Below the pieces are notes generated by a model that worked only from the letters and a program-made list of their open reading frames with translations, was not told the DNA's origin and ran no database searches. Below, piece after piece: positions 9,306-19,691 of a DNA stretch of 64,000 nt; the first letter of the stretch is position 1; each line of letters opens with the position of its first letter. The DNA comes from Pseudomonas fragi (GTDB lineage: Bacteria; Pseudomonadota; Gammaproteobacteria; Pseudomonadales; Pseudomonadaceae), in NCBI RefSeq assembly GCF_900105835.1, contig NZ_LT629783.1:1-64000 (forward strand), in the 5' to 3' direction. The translations under genes were made by a program, and so were the position numbers.

Positions 9306-9505
9306 GCTTTGTTACTCCTAGACGCTTGTTCTTTCTCGACGTGTTGAATCGCCTCTGGATCGTCCTTGAATGGCAGTAAGGTCGCGTCTTCAAACTCCGA
9401 TTTGCGCCGCGGGCTGAACACCCACAGCGCCAGACCGATAAACGCCACGGCCACCACCACGGTGCCCAGGCCGCGAATCATTCCACTACTCATCTCCAAG
9501 ACCAT
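9302..9505 (-). CDS. ccoQ2: CcoQ/FixQ subunit, copy 2
   Basis: Single-helix cbb3 subunit. The ATG at 9505 ([12 protein letters not shown]) has AGGTGA seven bases upstream and gives 67 residues. An internal ATG at 9493 (MSSGMIRG) has only GGAG directly against it, so the longer form is preferred. The helix and the [17 protein letters not shown] tail match copy 1. It overlaps ccoP2 by four bases. Confidence 0.92.
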   Translation of the reverse strand: MVLEMSSGMIRGLGTVVVAVAFIGLALWVFSPRRKSEFEDATLLPFKDDPEAIQHVEKEQASRSNKA

Positions 9506-9508
9506 GAC

Positions 9509-10123
9509 TCACCTCTTGCTCTTGATGGCAGTGCCCAGCACTTGCAGGTAGGCGACCAGAGCGTCCATCTCGGTCTTGCCCTGCACGGACTGCTTGGCAT
9601 TGGCGATGTCTTCGTCGGTGTAAGGAACGCCCAGGGTGCGCATCACTTCGAGTTTTTTCTCGGTATGGCTGCTGTCCACCGGCGCCGCGACCAGCCACGG
9701 GTAGGCGGGCATTTTCGACTCGGGTACGACGTTGCGCGGGTTGTACAAGTGCGCGCGGTGCCAGTCATCCGAGTAGCGGCCGCCGACGCGGGCCAGGTCC
9801 GGGCCGGTGCGCTTGGAGCCCCACAGGAACGGATGGTCCCACACGCTTTCACCGGCTACCGAGTAGTGACCATAACGCTCGGTCTCGGCCCGGAACGGGC
9901 GAATCATCTGCGAGTGGCACTGCACACAGCCTTCACGGATGTAGATGTCGCGACCTTCCAGTTGCAGCGCGGTGTAAGGCTTCATGCCCTCCACCGGGGT
10001 GTTGGTCACGTCTTCAAAGAACAGCGGGACGATTTGGGTCAGGCCGCCCACGCTTACGCACAGGATCATCAGCAACAGCATCAGGCCGATATTTTTTTCA
10101 ACGACTTCGTGTTTCATTGCCAA
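9509..10123 (-). CDS. ccoO2: cbb3-type cytochrome c oxidase subunit II, copy 2
   Basis: 204-residue monohaem subunit with N-terminal helix and haem site [15 protein letters not shown] (copy 1 has NGCVGCHS). The start [11 protein letters not shown] at 10123 lies four bases after the ccoN2 stop; an internal ATG at 10117 is also possible. It is the second gene of the second ccoNOQP operon. Confidence 0.96.
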   Translation of the reverse strand: MAMKHEVVEKNIGLMLLLMILCVSVGGLTQIVPLFFEDVTNTPVEGMKPYTALQLEGRDIYIREGCVQCHSQMIRPFRAETERYGHYSVAGESVWDHPFLWGSKRTGPDLARVGGRYSDDWHRAHLYNPRNVVPESKMPAYPWLVAAPVDSSHTEKKLEVMRTLGVPYTDEDIANAKQSVQGKTEMDALVAYLQVLGTAIKSKR

Positions 10124-10127
10124 CTCC

Positions 10128-11552
10128 TCAGGCCATCTGCGCGGCGGCTACGACTTCAGCGGGCTCGGCGTTACGCACGGTGCGCCAAGTGTTGTAAGCC
10201 ATCAGCAACATGCCGCTGAAGAAGATCGCCCCGCCGACCAGTCGCACGACAAAGCCGGGGTGGCTGGCCACCAGGGTTTCGACGAAGGAGTAAGTCAGCG
10301 TGCCGTCTTCGTTGACTGCGCGCCACATCAGGCCCTGGGCGATACCATTGACCCACATCGAAGCGATGTAGAGCACGGTGCCGATGGTGGCCAGCCAGAA
10401 GTGCGCGTTGATCAGGCCCAGGCTGTACATCTGCGGGCGGCCGAAGATTTTCGGGATCATGTGATACAGCGCGCCAATCGAAATCATCGCCACCCAGCCC
10501 AGAGCGCCGGCGTGTACGTGGCCGATGGTCCAGTCGGTGTAGTGGGAGAGGGCGTTGACGGTCTTGATTGCCATCATCGGGCCTTCGAAGGTCGACATGC
10601 CGTAGAAGGCCAGGGACACCACCAGGAAGCGCAGGATCGGGTCGCTGCGCAGCTTATGCCAGGCCCCCGACAGGGTCATCATGCCGTTGATCATGCCGCC
10701 CCAGCTTGGGGCCAGCAGGATCAGCGACATCACCATGCCCAGCGACTGTGCCCAGTCTGGCAGCGCGGTGTAGTGCAAGTGGTGAGGGCCGGCCCAGATG
10801 TACAGGGTGATCAGCGCCCAGAAATGCACGATGGACAGGCGATAGGAGTAGATCGGACGCTCGGCCTGCTTGGGTACGAAGTAGTACATCATCCCCAAAA
10901 AGCCCGCCGTCAGGAAAAAGCCCACAGCGTTGTGGCCATACCACCACTGCACCATAGCGTCAGTGGCGCCACCGTAGAGTGAGTAGGACTTGGTGAAACT
11001 GACCGGGATTTCCAGGTTGTTGACGATATGCAAAATCGCCACGGTCACGATAAACGCGCCGAAAAACCAGTTACCCACATAAATGTGTTTGGTCTTGCGC
11101 TTCATGATCGTGCCGAAAAACACGATGGCGTAAGCGACCCAGACGATGGTGATCAAAATGTCGATCGGCCATTCCAGCTCGGCGTATTCCTTGGAGCTGG
11201 TGTAGCCCAATGGCAAGCTGATGGCCGCAAGCACAATCACCAGCTGCCAGCCCCAAAAGGTAAACGCCGCGATTTTCGGCGAGAACAGGGTAGCCTGGCA
11301 GGTGCGTTGTACCGAGTAGAACGAGGCCGCGAACAGGGCGCAGCCGCCGAAGGCGAAAATCACGGCGTTGGTGTGCAATGGGCGCAGGCGCCCGAAACTG
11401 GTCCAAGGCAAATTGAAGTTGAGTTCTGGCCAAACCAACTGCGCAGCGAGAAAAACGCCGAGCCCCATACCGACGATGCCCCAAACCACCGTCATAATGG
11501 CAAATTGGCGGACCACCTTGTAGTTGTAGGCGGTACTTGTAGAAGTGTTCAT
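10128..11552 (-). CDS. ccoN2: cbb3-type cytochrome c oxidase subunit I (catalytic), copy 2
   Basis: 474-residue catalytic subunit, nearly identical to CcoN1 over its central helices ([27 protein letters not shown]). The start is the ATG at 11552 ([14 protein letters not shown]), aligned with copy 1. The frame stays open upstream to 11939, but that extension crosses the FNR box and runs antisense to the hydrolase gene, so it is not coding. An almost perfect FNR/ANR box lies about 100 bases upstream, agreeing with low-oxygen induction of the second cbb3 operon in P. aeruginosa. Confidence 0.98.
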   Translation of the reverse strand: MNTSTSTAYNYKVVRQFAIMTVVWGIVGMGLGVFLAAQLVWPELNFNLPWTSFGRLRPLHTNAVIFAFGGCALFAASFYSVQRTCQATLFSPKIAAFTFWGWQLVIVLAAISLPLGYTSSKEYAELEWPIDILITIVWVAYAIVFFGTIMKRKTKHIYVGNWFFGAFIVTVAILHIVNNLEIPVSFTKSYSLYGGATDAMVQWWYGHNAVGFFLTAGFLGMMYYFVPKQAERPIYSYRLSIVHFWALITLYIWAGPHHLHYTALPDWAQSLGMVMSLILLAPSWGGMINGMMTLSGAWHKLRSDPILRFLVVSLAFYGMSTFEGPMMAIKTVNALSHYTDWTIGHVHAGALGWVAMISIGALYHMIPKIFGRPQMYSLGLINAHFWLATIGTVLYIASMWVNGIAQGLMWRAVNEDGTLTYSFVETLVASHPGFVVRLVGGAIFFSGMLLMAYNTWRTVRNAEPAEVVAAAQMA

Positions 11553-11624
11553 GGTTCCCCATCCACGGTTCAGGCGCGTCAAACGCGCGCCTGGAGTTAT
11601 AAGCAGACTAAAAGCGAGGCAAGC

Positions 11625-12311
11625 ATGGTCGTAGCGGGCAAGGCCGGTATTGACGGGGATCAATGGGCGCAGTGCGCGCGGGAACGGGGCTGGCTGTGGA
11701 ATGACGCTGGCGGGGGCGCATTCGCGACCCTGATCCTGGCCCACGGTGCGGGTGCGCCGATGGACAGCAACTGGATGGGCGGCATGGCTGAACGCCTTGC
11801 TGCGCGCGGGGTGAGCGTATTGCGCTTTGAATTCCCGTATATGGCACAACGCCGTCTCGATGGTGGCAAAAGGCCGCCTAATCAGCAGGTCAAATTGCTC
11901 GAAAGCTGGCGAGAAGTTTTCACCGAGGTGCGACGGCATGTCGCTGGGCCGTTGGCCATTGGCGGCAAGTCAATGGGCGGGCGCATGGCCAGCCTGGTGG
12001 CGGATGAGCTCAACGCCGACGCACTGGTGTGTCTGGGTTATCCGTTCTATGCCGCAGGCAAGCCGGAAAAACCGCGGGTGGCGCACCTGGCGCAATTGAA
12101 AACCCCGACCCTGATCGTGCAGGGCGAACGTGATGCGCTGGGCAACCGTGCGGCGGTGGAGGCCTACACACTGGCGCCGGGTATTGAGTTGATGTGGCTG
12201 GAGGCGGCTGATCATGACCTCAAGCCGCTGAAGGCCTCAGGGTTCACCCATGAACAGCATCTGGATGCGGCGGCGGACAGGATCGCGGGGTGGTTGCGCA
12301 AGGCCCTGTAG
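11625..12311 (+). CDS. Alpha/beta hydrolase family protein (KANL3/Tex30-like)
   Basis: 228-residue cytosolic hydrolase-fold protein. Visible are [16 protein letters not shown] (oxyanion region), the nucleophile elbow [15 protein letters not shown], an acid in [12 protein letters not shown] and the catalytic His in [11 protein letters not shown]. The substrate is unknown. The ATG at 11625 has GAGG nine bases upstream and is the only in-frame ATG before the fold begins, which puts the FNR box of the divergent cco2 operon inside codons 9-13. The stop codon lies inside a long inverted repeat. Confidence 0.85.
   Translation: MVVAGKAGIDGDQWAQCARERGWLWNDAGGGAFATLILAHGAGAPMDSNWMGGMAERLAARGVSVLRFEFPYMAQRRLDGGKRPPNQQVKLLESWREVFTEVRRHVAGPLAIGGKSMGGRMASLVADELNADALVCLGYPFYAAGKPEKPRVAHLAQLKTPTLIVQGERDALGNRAAVEAYTLAPGIELMWLEAADHDLKPLKASGFTHEQHLDAAADRIAGWLRKAL
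11650..11663 (-). promoter_or_regulatory. FNR/ANR box of the ccoN2 operon
   Basis: Minus strand TTGATCCCCGTCAA matches the TTGAT-N4-ATCAA consensus at 9 of 10 positions. It lies 98-111 bases upstream of the ccoN2 ATG. In P. aeruginosa the second cbb3 operon is ANR-activated. The box also overlaps the first codons of the divergent hydrolase gene. Confidence 0.85.
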
Positions 12312-12451
12312 CAGCTGCCGAAGGCACGAGGCTGCGTTCGGCGGCTAAGCCGTCGTAAAATCTGATATCTCGGTCTTCCAGTCAGACCGCGGACTCAGGT
12401 TTACGACCGCTTCGCGCTCGAACGCAGCCTCGTGCCTTCGGCAGCTGCTAC
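12308..12451. repeat. Long palindromic repeat, 33-bp perfect arms (cagctgccgaaggcacgaggctgc family)
   Basis: Arms 12308-12340 and 12419-12451 are exact reverse complements, with nested partial repeats (CCGTCGTAAA / TTTACGACCG) inside. It lies between the convergent hydrolase and aer genes and can end both transcripts. Relatives occur at 52265-52402 and 57750-57894. Confidence 0.93.
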
Positions 12452-12477
12452 GGGCGGGGTAGGTGTATTCGATGACC

Positions 12478-14043
12478 TTAGCGGTTAAACCGCTCCACCA
12501 ACGAATACTGGGTATTCACGGTCTGAGTCAGCTCCTCGCTCAACAGCGCCGAATGCTGCGCCTGCTCTGAGGTCTGGTCAGCCAGGTCGGCAATGGTGCT
12601 GATGTTGCGGCTGATTTCCTCGGCCACGGCACTTTGCTCCTCGGTCGCTGCCGCGATCTGGGTGGTCATGTCGGTGATATTGGCCACCGCTTCGCTGATG
12701 CCCACCAGTGCCTGGTCGGCTTCCAGTACCCGCGCCACACCTTCTTCGGCCTGACGGTGACCGGCGTCCATGGTTTGTACCGCCGTGGCGGCGGTCTGCT
12801 GCAGCTTGGCGATCAGGCTGTGAATCTGCCCGGTCGAAGCGCTGGTGCGTTGCGCCAGCTGGCGAACTTCGTCAGCCACCACGGCAAAGCCCCGGCCCAT
12901 TTCCCCGGCCCGCGCCGCTTCGATGGCGGCGTTCAGGGCCAGCAGGTTGGTCTGGTCGGCAATGCCCTTGATCACGTCAACAACGCCACCAATCTCGTCA
13001 CTGTCCTTGGCCAGCTGCGTCACTGTGGCACCGGTTTCACCCACTACCACCGACAGGCGCTGGATCGCTTCGCGGGTTTCCCCGGCAATATCGCGGCCGC
13101 GGCTGGTCAGGCGGTTGGCTTCCTGGGTGGCGTCGGCGGTGCGTTGCACATGGCTGGCCACTTCCTGGGTGGTGGCGGCCATCTGGTTGACGGCCGTGGC
13201 CACTTGCTCGGTCTCGACGCGCTGGCGCTCCAGACCTGTGGAGCTTTTGTGCGCGAGGATGTCGGACTGACGCGCCTGGCCACTGAGGTGCTCGGCAGTG
13301 TCCTGCAAACGTGTCAGACAGGTCTTCAGGCGTGCTTCCTGGCTCAGGATGGACATTTCCAGACGCGCTTGCGGGCCGCGGCTGTCGGTGTACATCTGCG
13401 CAATCAACGGGTCGGAGGTGGTTTGCTCGGCCAGGCGCAGCAGGCGCTTGACCCCGCGTTGTTGCCAGCTCAGGCCCAGCAGGCCCAGCGGAATCGACAG
13501 CAGGGCCGCCAGGGCAAAACCCCAGCTGGAATTGAGCGTGGCGCCAATCATGAAGCTCAACTGGCTGACCAGAATAAACGGCAGCCAGTCCTGCAGCACC
13601 GGCAGCCACTTGTCGCGTTGGGGCACCGCCGACTTGCCGCGATTGAGGCGTAAGTACAGGGCTTCGGCGCGGCGGATCTGCTCGGCCGTCGGCTTGACCC
13701 GAACCGACTCGTAACCCACCACACGCTCGTTTTCGAAAACCGGGGTTACATAAGCGTTGACCCAATAGTGGTCGCCGTTCTTGCAGCGGTTTTTGACGAT
13801 GCCCATCCACGGTGAGCCCTTTTTCAGGGTGCTCCACATATGCTCGAAGACTGCGGGCGGAACGTCAGGGTGGCGCACCAGATTGTGCGGCGCACGTATC
13901 AGCTCCTCACGCGAAAATCCGCTGATTTCCCTGAACGCATCGTTGCAGTAGGTGATGACGCCTTTGGCATCGGTCGTGGAAATCAACCGTTGCTGCGCGG
14001 GAAATGTGCGTTCGCGTTGAGTGATGGGCTGGTTATTACGCAT
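12478..14043 (-). CDS. aer: PAS-containing methyl-accepting chemotaxis protein, aerotaxis receptor Aer
   Basis: 521-residue energy/oxygen sensor for chemotaxis. The N-terminal PAS domain (about residues 15-120, [38 protein letters not shown]) is the FAD-binding Aer type. Two hydrophobic stretches near 148-195 form a membrane hairpin without a real periplasmic domain, and the methyl-accepting signalling domain has the hairpin tip [23 protein letters not shown]. It would signal to CheA/CheW. A FliA-like promoter lies upstream (14073-14099). Synteny with P. aeruginosa (cco2, aer, acnA) supports the name. Confidence 0.95.
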   Translation of the reverse strand: MRNNQPITQRERTFPAQQRLISTTDAKGVITYCNDAFREISGFSREELIRAPHNLVRHPDVPPAVFEHMWSTLKKGSPWMGIVKNRCKNGDHYWVNAYVTPVFENERVVGYESVRVKPTAEQIRRAEALYLRLNRGKSAVPQRDKWLPVLQDWLPFILVSQLSFMIGATLNSSWGFALAALLSIPLGLLGLSWQQRGVKRLLRLAEQTTSDPLIAQMYTDSRGPQARLEMSILSQEARLKTCLTRLQDTAEHLSGQARQSDILAHKSSTGLERQRVETEQVATAVNQMAATTQEVASHVQRTADATQEANRLTSRGRDIAGETREAIQRLSVVVGETGATVTQLAKDSDEIGGVVDVIKGIADQTNLLALNAAIEAARAGEMGRGFAVVADEVRQLAQRTSASTGQIHSLIAKLQQTAATAVQTMDAGHRQAEEGVARVLEADQALVGISEAVANITDMTTQIAAATEEQSAVAEEISRNISTIADLADQTSEQAQHSALLSEELTQTVNTQYSLVERFNR

Positions 14044-14072
14044 GTCGTTTCAATCCGCAAGACTTTGACAGG

Positions 14073-14099
14073 CTGTCGGCATGGGTCAGGAATTGTTTA
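14073..14099 (-). promoter_or_regulatory. FliA (sigma28)-type promoter of aer
   Basis: Minus strand TAAA, 15-base spacer, GCCGACAG, against the consensus TAAA-N15-GCCGATAA. The -10 element is about 30 bases upstream of the aer ATG. This would tie aer to the flagellar and chemotaxis regulon. Confidence 0.75.
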
Positions 14100-14123
14100 A
14101 TTTATATTTCAGGCGCCGGGCCT

Positions 14124-14915
14124 TCAGGGCGTGAGCATCGGGTAAGTAAAAAACACCAAGTGCAGCACGTTAAGCCCAAAGTGCGTGGCGATCGCAGCAC
14201 TCAGCCCGCCAAAGCGATAGGCCAGGCCATAGCCAATGCCTGCCAGCCCTGCCAGCAACATCCATTGCCAGCCTGCTGGCGCATGTGCCAGGCCAAACAG
14301 AACCGAGGCCACGACCAGCGCTACGGTCTGGCCATAGGGCAGCAACTTGAGCTTGCGGCTTAACCCGCCCTGGATATAACCGCGAAACAGCGCTTCTTCA
14401 ACCAGGGTTACCAGCAGCAGATTATTCAACAGCCAGAGGGTGCCCTGATGAGGCCATTTTGGTGCCCAGGCCACCATGCCCAACAGCATTGCGCCGCCCA
14501 GCGCGGCAATGGCAGCCAGGGCCAGACCCATCGCGGTGGCGCGCAAAGACACGCGCCAGGCAAACCGTGGCGCAATCCACGGGCATACCAGCAGCAGCCA
14601 GAAGCCAATCAGCGGTTTGTCCAGGTTGAAGTACATCGAGAAGGGTACGGCATCCGGGGTCAGGCGCGTGGGGGTGATGGCGCGGCCGTTATGGAAGCCT
14701 GGCAGCCAGTGCAAGGCCAGCGCCAGCGCCAGCAGCACAAACAAGGCGTGCCCGGCATAACGCAGGTAATGGCTTTTGCGCTGCAGAACGGCAAGCCCGC
14801 TGACAGTCAGCAGGGCCAGCGCGATCAAGGTTTGAACACCCAGTTGCCCGTAGCTCAGGGCAAGGCCGTAGCCCAGGGTTAGAAGGGCCAGGTAAGGCCA
14901 GGGCAAAGCGATCAT
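14124..14915 (-). CDS. CPBP family intramembrane glutamic endopeptidase
   Basis: 263-residue polytopic membrane protein with about eight helices. The CPBP/Abi motifs are present: EEALFRGYIQGG (motif 1, Glu-Glu and Arg) and FGLAHAPAGW (motif 2 with His), followed by the third motif region HFGLNVLHL. The family includes CAAX-type proteases; the bacterial substrate is generally unknown. The ATG at 14915 has AAGGATT ahead of it and lies 20 bases after the acnA terminator, so it probably has its own weak promoter or relies on read-through. A longer upstream reading would translate through that terminator and was rejected. Confidence 0.85.
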   Translation of the reverse strand: MIALPWPYLALLTLGYGLALSYGQLGVQTLIALALLTVSGLAVLQRKSHYLRYAGHALFVLLALALALHWLPGFHNGRAITPTRLTPDAVPFSMYFNLDKPLIGFWLLLVCPWIAPRFAWRVSLRATAMGLALAAIAALGGAMLLGMVAWAPKWPHQGTLWLLNNLLLVTLVEEALFRGYIQGGLSRKLKLLPYGQTVALVVASVLFGLAHAPAGWQWMLLAGLAGIGYGLAYRFGGLSAAIATHFGLNVLHLVFFTYPMLTP

Positions 14916-14934
14916 GTGAATCCTTGCAATCGTT

Positions 14935-14963
14935 AAAAAACACCCCGGATCCAGTCCGGGGTG
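14935..14963 (-). terminator. Rho-independent terminator after acnA
   Basis: CACCCCGGA (14941-14949) pairs with TCCGGGGTG (14955-14963); on the minus strand the stem is followed directly by six T residues. It ends the acnA transcript before the CPBP gene. Confidence 0.92.
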
Positions 14964-14986
14964 CGCAAGTATAACGATTCGTGGCC

Positions 14987-15141
14987 CTGTGGGAGCGAGC
15001 CTGCTCCCACAATGATCCTGCACATCGCAGCTTAATGTGGCACAGCACTACCTGTGGGAGCTGGCTTGCCGGCGATGCAGACGGCGCAGTCCGTTCAGGC
15101 AAACCGCGTCGCTGCCATCGCGAGCAAGCCCGCTCCCACAA
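14987..15141. repeat. REP elements downstream of acnA
   Basis: A short self-palindromic REP (14987-15011, TGTGGGAGCGAGCCTGCTCCCACA) is followed by a REP doublet (15052-15141) of two inverted GTGGGAGC...GCTTGC cores about 60 bases apart. They lie in the acnA 3' untranslated region, before the terminator. Confidence 0.9.
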
Positions 15142-15154
15142 GGGGAAGGTGCGT

Positions 15155-17899
15155 TTATGAAGCAATCAGCTGGCGCAGCACGTAGTGCAATATCCCTCCA
15201 GCCTTGAAGTATTCCACCTCGTTAAGCGTATCGATCCTGCACAGCACCTCGACCTTTTCCTGGCTGCCATCTTCGCGGGTGATTACCAGGGTCAGGTTCA
15301 TTCGCGGTTGCAGTTCGCTGCCGGTCAAGCCGAGGATATCCAGGGTTTCCTTGCCCGTCAGGTTCAGGCTCTTGCGGTTCTGGTCGAGCTTGAACTGCAA
15401 GGGCAATACGCCCATGCCCACCAGGTTGGAGCGGTGGATACGCTCGAAGCTCTCGGCAATCACCGCCTTGACCCCCAGCAGGTTGGTGCCCTTGGCGGCC
15501 CAGTCACGGCTTGAGCCGGTGCCGTATTCCTGGCCGGCGATCACCACCAGTGGCGTGCCTGAAGCCTGATAGCGCATGGCCGCATCGTAGATCGGCAGTT
15601 TCTCACCGGTGGGGATATAGATCGTGTTGCCACCTTCTTCGCCGCCGAGCATTTCGTTGCGTATGCGGATATTGGCAAAGGTGCCGCGCATCATCACTTC
15701 ATGGTTGCCACGCCGCGAACCGTAGGAGTTGAAGTCCCGTGGTTCTACGCCTTTTTCCCGCAGGTAGCGCCCGGCGGGGCTGTCTGCCTTGATATTGCCG
15801 GCAGGGGAAATGTGGTCGGTAGTTACCGAGTCGCCGAGCAGTGCCAGAATATTCGCGCCCTTGACGTCAGCAATTACCGGTAACGGCCCGCTGATCTGGT
15901 CGAAGAAGGGTGGATGCTGGATGTAGGTCGAATCCTCTTGCCAGACATACGTCGCGGCCTGCGGTACTTCGATGGCTTGCCATTGTGCGTCGCCAGCAAA
16001 GACTTCGGCGTATTCCTTGTGGAACATGCCGGTAGTCACTTGGGCCACGGCATCGGCGATTTCTTTCTGGCTAGGCCAGATATCGCGCAGGTACACCGGT
16101 TTGCCGTCCTTGCCGGTGCCCAGCGGGTCACGGCTGATATCTATTCGTACAGTGCCTGCAAGGGCATAAGCGACAACCAGTGGCGGCGAGGCCAGCCAGT
16201 TGGTTTTCACCAGCGGGTGAACCCGCCCTTCAAAGTTGCGGTTACCGGACAGGACCGAGGCTACGGTAAGGTCGGACTGGGTAATGGCTTTTTCAATCGG
16301 CTCGGACAGTGGCCCGGAGTTGCCGATACAGGTAGTGCAGCCATAGCCAACCAGGGCAAAGCCCAGCTGGTCGAGGTACGGGGTCAGGCCAGCGGCCTTG
16401 TAGTAATCGGTGACCACCTTGGAGCCGGGCGCCAGGGAGGTCTTGACCCACGGTTGGCGGGTCAGGCCTTTTTCCACGGCTTTTTTCGCCACCAGGCCTG
16501 CGGCCATCATCACGCTGGGGTTGGAGGTGTTGGTGCAAGAGGTGATGGCAGCAATCACCACCGCACCATTTTTCAGGCGGTAAGTTTGGCCTTCATAGCT
16601 GTAGTCCGCTTCGCCGATCAGATCCGCATTGCCTACGGCTACACCGCCACCGCCTTCACTTTCAAGGCGGCCTTCTTCTTTTTTCGTGGCCGGTTTGAAT
16701 TGCAGGCTGAGAAAGTCGTCGAATGCTTGCCCGACATTGGGCAGCGCAACCCGGTCTTGCGGGCGTTTTGGCCCGGCCAGGCTGGCTTCTACGGTGCCCA
16801 TGTCCAGGGCCAGGGTTTCGCTGAAAATCGGCTCCTGGCCAGTGACCCGCCACAGCCCCTGGGCCTTGCAGTAAGCCTCCACCAGCTTGACCGTGGCTTC
16901 AGGACGACCTGAGAGGCGCAGATAATCCAGGGTGATTTCATCCACCGGGAAAAACCCGCAGGTGGCACCGTATTCAGGGGCCATATTGGCAATGGTGGCG
17001 CGGTCGGCCAAGGGCAGGTCCGCGAGGCCATCACCATAAAATTCAACGAATTTGCCGACCACCCCCTTGCTGCGCAGCATTTGCGTGACCGTGAGCACCA
17101 GGTCTGTGGCGGTGATGCCTTCCTTGAGCTTGCCGCTGAGCTTGAAACCCACCACTTCCGGGATCAGCATCGATACCGGCTGGCCGAGCATTGCCGCTTC
17201 CGCTTCAATCCCGCCCACGCCCCAGCCCAGCACACCGAGGCCATTGATCATGGTGGTGTGGGAGTCGGTGCCGACCAGAGTGTCGGGGAACGCGTAAGTA
17301 CGACCATCTTCGTCCTTGGTCCACACGGTACGGCCCAGGTATTCGAGGTTTACCTGGTGGCAAATCCCGGTGCCCGGCGGGACCACGCTGAAATTATCGA
17401 AGGCATTTTGCCCCCAGCGCAGAAACGCATAGCGCTCGCCGTTGCGCTCCATCTCGATATCGACGTTTTGCTCAAAGGCGCTGGCGCTGGCAAACCGATC
17501 GACCATCACCGAGTGGTCAATCACCAGATCCACGGGGGACAGCGGGTTGATACGTTGCGGGTCGCCGCCGGCCTTGGCCATGGCGGCGCGCATGGCGGCC
17601 AGGTCCACCACTGCCGGCACACCGGTAAAATCCTGCATCAGTACCCGGGCAGGGCGGTACTGGATTTCCCGGTCGCTGCGCCGCGCCTTCAGCCAGGCGG
17701 CCAGCGCCTTGAGATCGGGTTCGGTGACGGTCTTGCCGTCTTCCCAGCGCAGCAGGTTTTCCAGCAGCACTTTGAGCGACATGGGTAACTGGCTCAAATC
17801 GCCCAGAGAGTTGGCGGCGAGCGCAAGGCTGTAATAGTGATAAGTCTTATCGTCGACTTTCAGTGTGGCGAGGGTGTTCAGGCTATCGAGGGAGGACAT
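15155..17899 (-). CDS. acnA: Aconitate hydratase A
   Basis: 914-residue TCA-cycle enzyme converting citrate to isocitrate with a [4Fe-4S] cluster. The cluster cysteines are visible in [11 protein letters not shown] (about residue 453) and [11 protein letters not shown] (about 520-523). The swivel domain carries [20 protein letters not shown] and [22 protein letters not shown]. Length and motifs fit the AcnA/IRP1 type, not AcnB. It stands alone with its own terminator. Confidence 0.98.
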   Translation of the reverse strand: MSSLDSLNTLATLKVDDKTYHYYSLALAANSLGDLSQLPMSLKVLLENLLRWEDGKTVTEPDLKALAAWLKARRSDREIQYRPARVLMQDFTGVPAVVDLAAMRAAMAKAGGDPQRINPLSPVDLVIDHSVMVDRFASASAFEQNVDIEMERNGERYAFLRWGQNAFDNFSVVPPGTGICHQVNLEYLGRTVWTKDEDGRTYAFPDTLVGTDSHTTMINGLGVLGWGVGGIEAEAAMLGQPVSMLIPEVVGFKLSGKLKEGITATDLVLTVTQMLRSKGVVGKFVEFYGDGLADLPLADRATIANMAPEYGATCGFFPVDEITLDYLRLSGRPEATVKLVEAYCKAQGLWRVTGQEPIFSETLALDMGTVEASLAGPKRPQDRVALPNVGQAFDDFLSLQFKPATKKEEGRLESEGGGGVAVGNADLIGEADYSYEGQTYRLKNGAVVIAAITSCTNTSNPSVMMAAGLVAKKAVEKGLTRQPWVKTSLAPGSKVVTDYYKAAGLTPYLDQLGFALVGYGCTTCIGNSGPLSEPIEKAITQSDLTVASVLSGNRNFEGRVHPLVKTNWLASPPLVVAYALAGTVRIDISRDPLGTGKDGKPVYLRDIWPSQKEIADAVAQVTTGMFHKEYAEVFAGDAQWQAIEVPQAATYVWQEDSTYIQHPPFFDQISGPLPVIADVKGANILALLGDSVTTDHISPAGNIKADSPAGRYLREKGVEPRDFNSYGSRRGNHEVMMRGTFANIRIRNEMLGGEEGGNTIYIPTGEKLPIYDAAMRYQASGTPLVVIAGQEYGTGSSRDWAAKGTNLLGVKAVIAESFERIHRSNLVGMGVLPLQFKLDQNRKSLNLTGKETLDILGLTGSELQPRMNLTLVITREDGSQEKVEVLCRIDTLNEVEYFKAGGILHYVLRQLIAS

Positions 17900-18103
17900 G
17901 AAATGACTCCTTTAGACGGATCACGTGGCACAAGCAGAGCTTCTAACCTAGCTCTGATTAGGGGCTGTGGCTAATAACTGGACTGTCTATGCGGGTTCAA
18001 GGTTCCGAACTCGGCTATCATGCCGACCTTTTCGTGACAGTCCTTGCGCCAAATCAAGGATGCGCAGCCGGCCAATTCCTGCCCGCTGCCCAGGAGTAAT
18101 TCA

Positions 18104-19183
18104 ATGAACACCGTTTTTATGCACTGCCGGCCCGGGTTTGAAGGCGAAGTTTGCTCGGAAATTGCCGAGCATGCCGCCCGCCTTAATGTGTCTGGCTACG
18201 CCAAGGCCAAACCGGGCACTGCCTGTGCCGAGTTTGTGTGCACTGAAGAGGGCGGCGCCGAACGCCTGATGAACAATCTGCGTTTCGCCGAGCTGATCTT
18301 CCCGCGCCAATGGGCCCGTGGCGGCTTTGTCGACCTGCCGGAAACCGACCGGATCAGCGTCATTCTCGAGCACATGGCCGACTTCCCGGTGTGTGGCAGC
18401 CTGTGGCTGGAGTTGGTCGACACCAACGACGGCAAGGAACTGTCCAACTTCTGTAAAAAGTTCGACGGCCACCTGCGCAAGGCCTTGATCAAGGCCGGCA
18501 AGCTGACGGAAGAAGAGGACGCCAGCAAGCCGCGCCTGTTGCTGACCTTTAAAAGTGGCCGCGAAGTGTTTCTTGGCTTGGCTGCGGCCAACAACTCGGC
18601 CATGTGGCCGATGGGCATCCCGCGCCTGAAGTTCCCCCGCGAAGCGCCGAGCCGTTCGACCCTTAAGCTGGAAGAAGCCTGGCACCACTTTATTCCCCGC
18701 GATCAGTGGGACGAACGCCTGCACAGCGATATGACCGGCGTTGACCTGGGCGCTGCGCCGGGTGGCTGGACTTGGCAACTGGTTAACCGCGGCATGATCG
18801 TGACCGCCATCGACAATGGCCCGATGGCCGAGAGCCTGATGGACACCGGCCTGGTGCAGCACTTGATGGCCGATGGCTTTACCTTCAAGCCCAAGCAGCC
18901 GGTGGACTGGATGGTCTGCGACATCGTCGAGAAACCGGCGCGTAATGCGGCGATGCTTGAAGAGTGGATCGGCGAAGGCCATTGCCGCGAAGCGGTGGTC
19001 AACCTGAAACTGCCGATGAAACAGCGCTACGCCGAAGTGCGCCGCCTGCTCGACCGCATTGCCGACGGCTTCAAGGCCCGGGGCATCCAGGTTGAAATCG
19101 GCTGCAAGCAGCTGTACCACGACCGTGAAGAAGTAACCTGCCATTTGCGTCGAATCGACGTTAAAAAACCTAAATCTCGCTGA
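18104..19183 (+). CDS. rlmM: 23S rRNA (cytidine-2498-2'-O)-methyltransferase RlmM
   Basis: 359-residue SAM-dependent rRNA ribose methyltransferase. An N-terminal THUMP-like part is followed by a Rossmann-type domain with DLGAAPGGWTWQLVNRG (SAM motif I) and DWMVCDIVEKP; KLPMKQRY supplies a Lys of the K-D-K-E set. The ATG at 18104 follows CAGGAG. A longer reading from 18044 is less likely because the family begins MNTVFMHCRPGFE. It is followed 14 bases later by a TusA-like gene, probably in one operon. Confidence 0.95.
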   Translation: MNTVFMHCRPGFEGEVCSEIAEHAARLNVSGYAKAKPGTACAEFVCTEEGGAERLMNNLRFAELIFPRQWARGGFVDLPETDRISVILEHMADFPVCGSLWLELVDTNDGKELSNFCKKFDGHLRKALIKAGKLTEEEDASKPRLLLTFKSGREVFLGLAAANNSAMWPMGIPRLKFPREAPSRSTLKLEEAWHHFIPRDQWDERLHSDMTGVDLGAAPGGWTWQLVNRGMIVTAIDNGPMAESLMDTGLVQHLMADGFTFKPKQPVDWMVCDIVEKPARNAAMLEEWIGEGHCREAVVNLKLPMKQRYAEVRRLLDRIADGFKARGIQVEIGCKQLYHDREEVTCHLRRIDVKKPKSR

Positions 19184-19197
19184 TCGGGGAGTAACAG

Positions 19198-19446
19198 ATG
19201 AGTTTTACCGACCTGCCGGTTGACGGCACCCTGGACGCTACCGGGCTGAACTGCCCAGAGCCGGTGATGATGTTGCACCAATACATCCGCGACCTGGCAC
19301 CGGGCGGCTTGTTGAAAGTCATTGCGACGGATCCTTCGACCCGCCGCGACATCCCCAAGTTCTGCGTGTTTCTGGACCATGAGCTGGTGGGGCAGCAGGA
19401 AGAGGCGGGCAAGTACCTGTACTGGATTCGCAAGAAGCAGGATTGA
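19198..19446 (+). CDS. tusA: TusA family sulfurtransferase
   Basis: 82-residue sulfur carrier. The defining motif [20 protein letters not shown] contains the active cysteine (about residue 19). TusA relays persulfide sulfur from cysteine desulfurase toward tRNA 2-thiolation and other sulfur uses. GGGGAG lies upstream of the ATG, 14 bases after rlmM. It could be a paralogue rather than the main tRNA-thiolation TusA. Confidence 0.9.
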   Translation: MSFTDLPVDGTLDATGLNCPEPVMMLHQYIRDLAPGGLLKVIATDPSTRRDIPKFCVFLDHELVGQQEEAGKYLYWIRKKQD

Positions 19447-19450
19447 CAGG

Positions 19451-19675
19451 CTCCCACAGACATTGCACCGCACTTGTGGGAGCGGGCTTGCTCGCGATGC
19501 AGGCGCCACGGTCTGTCAGGCAAACCGCATGGAAGCCATCGCGGGCAAGCCCGGCTCCCACAGACATTGCACCGCACTTGTGGGAGCGGGCTTGCTCGCG
19601 ATGCAGGCGCCACGGTCTGTCAGGCAAACCGCATTGAAGCCATCGCGGTCAAGACAGGCTTCCACAGGAATTGCG
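19451..19675. repeat. Tandemly duplicated REP doublet, 104-base unit
   Basis: The unit starting ctcccacagacattgcaccg at 19451 is repeated at 19555 with very few changes. Each copy carries two inverted REP cores. The second copy's right REP is degenerate (gcggtcaagacaggcttcca). It lies between the convergent tusA and MATE genes. Confidence 0.92.
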
Positions 19676-19691
19676 CCGTTCCCACAATCAT

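Noticed and set aside
11553..11939. N-terminal extension of ccoN2 by 129 codons
   Set aside because: It crosses the FNR box and the antisense of the hydrolase; the ATG at 11552 aligns with the start of CcoN1.
19451..19675. CRISPR-like direct repeats
   Set aside because: Only two long copies with REP cores and no short unique spacers; no cas genes nearby.
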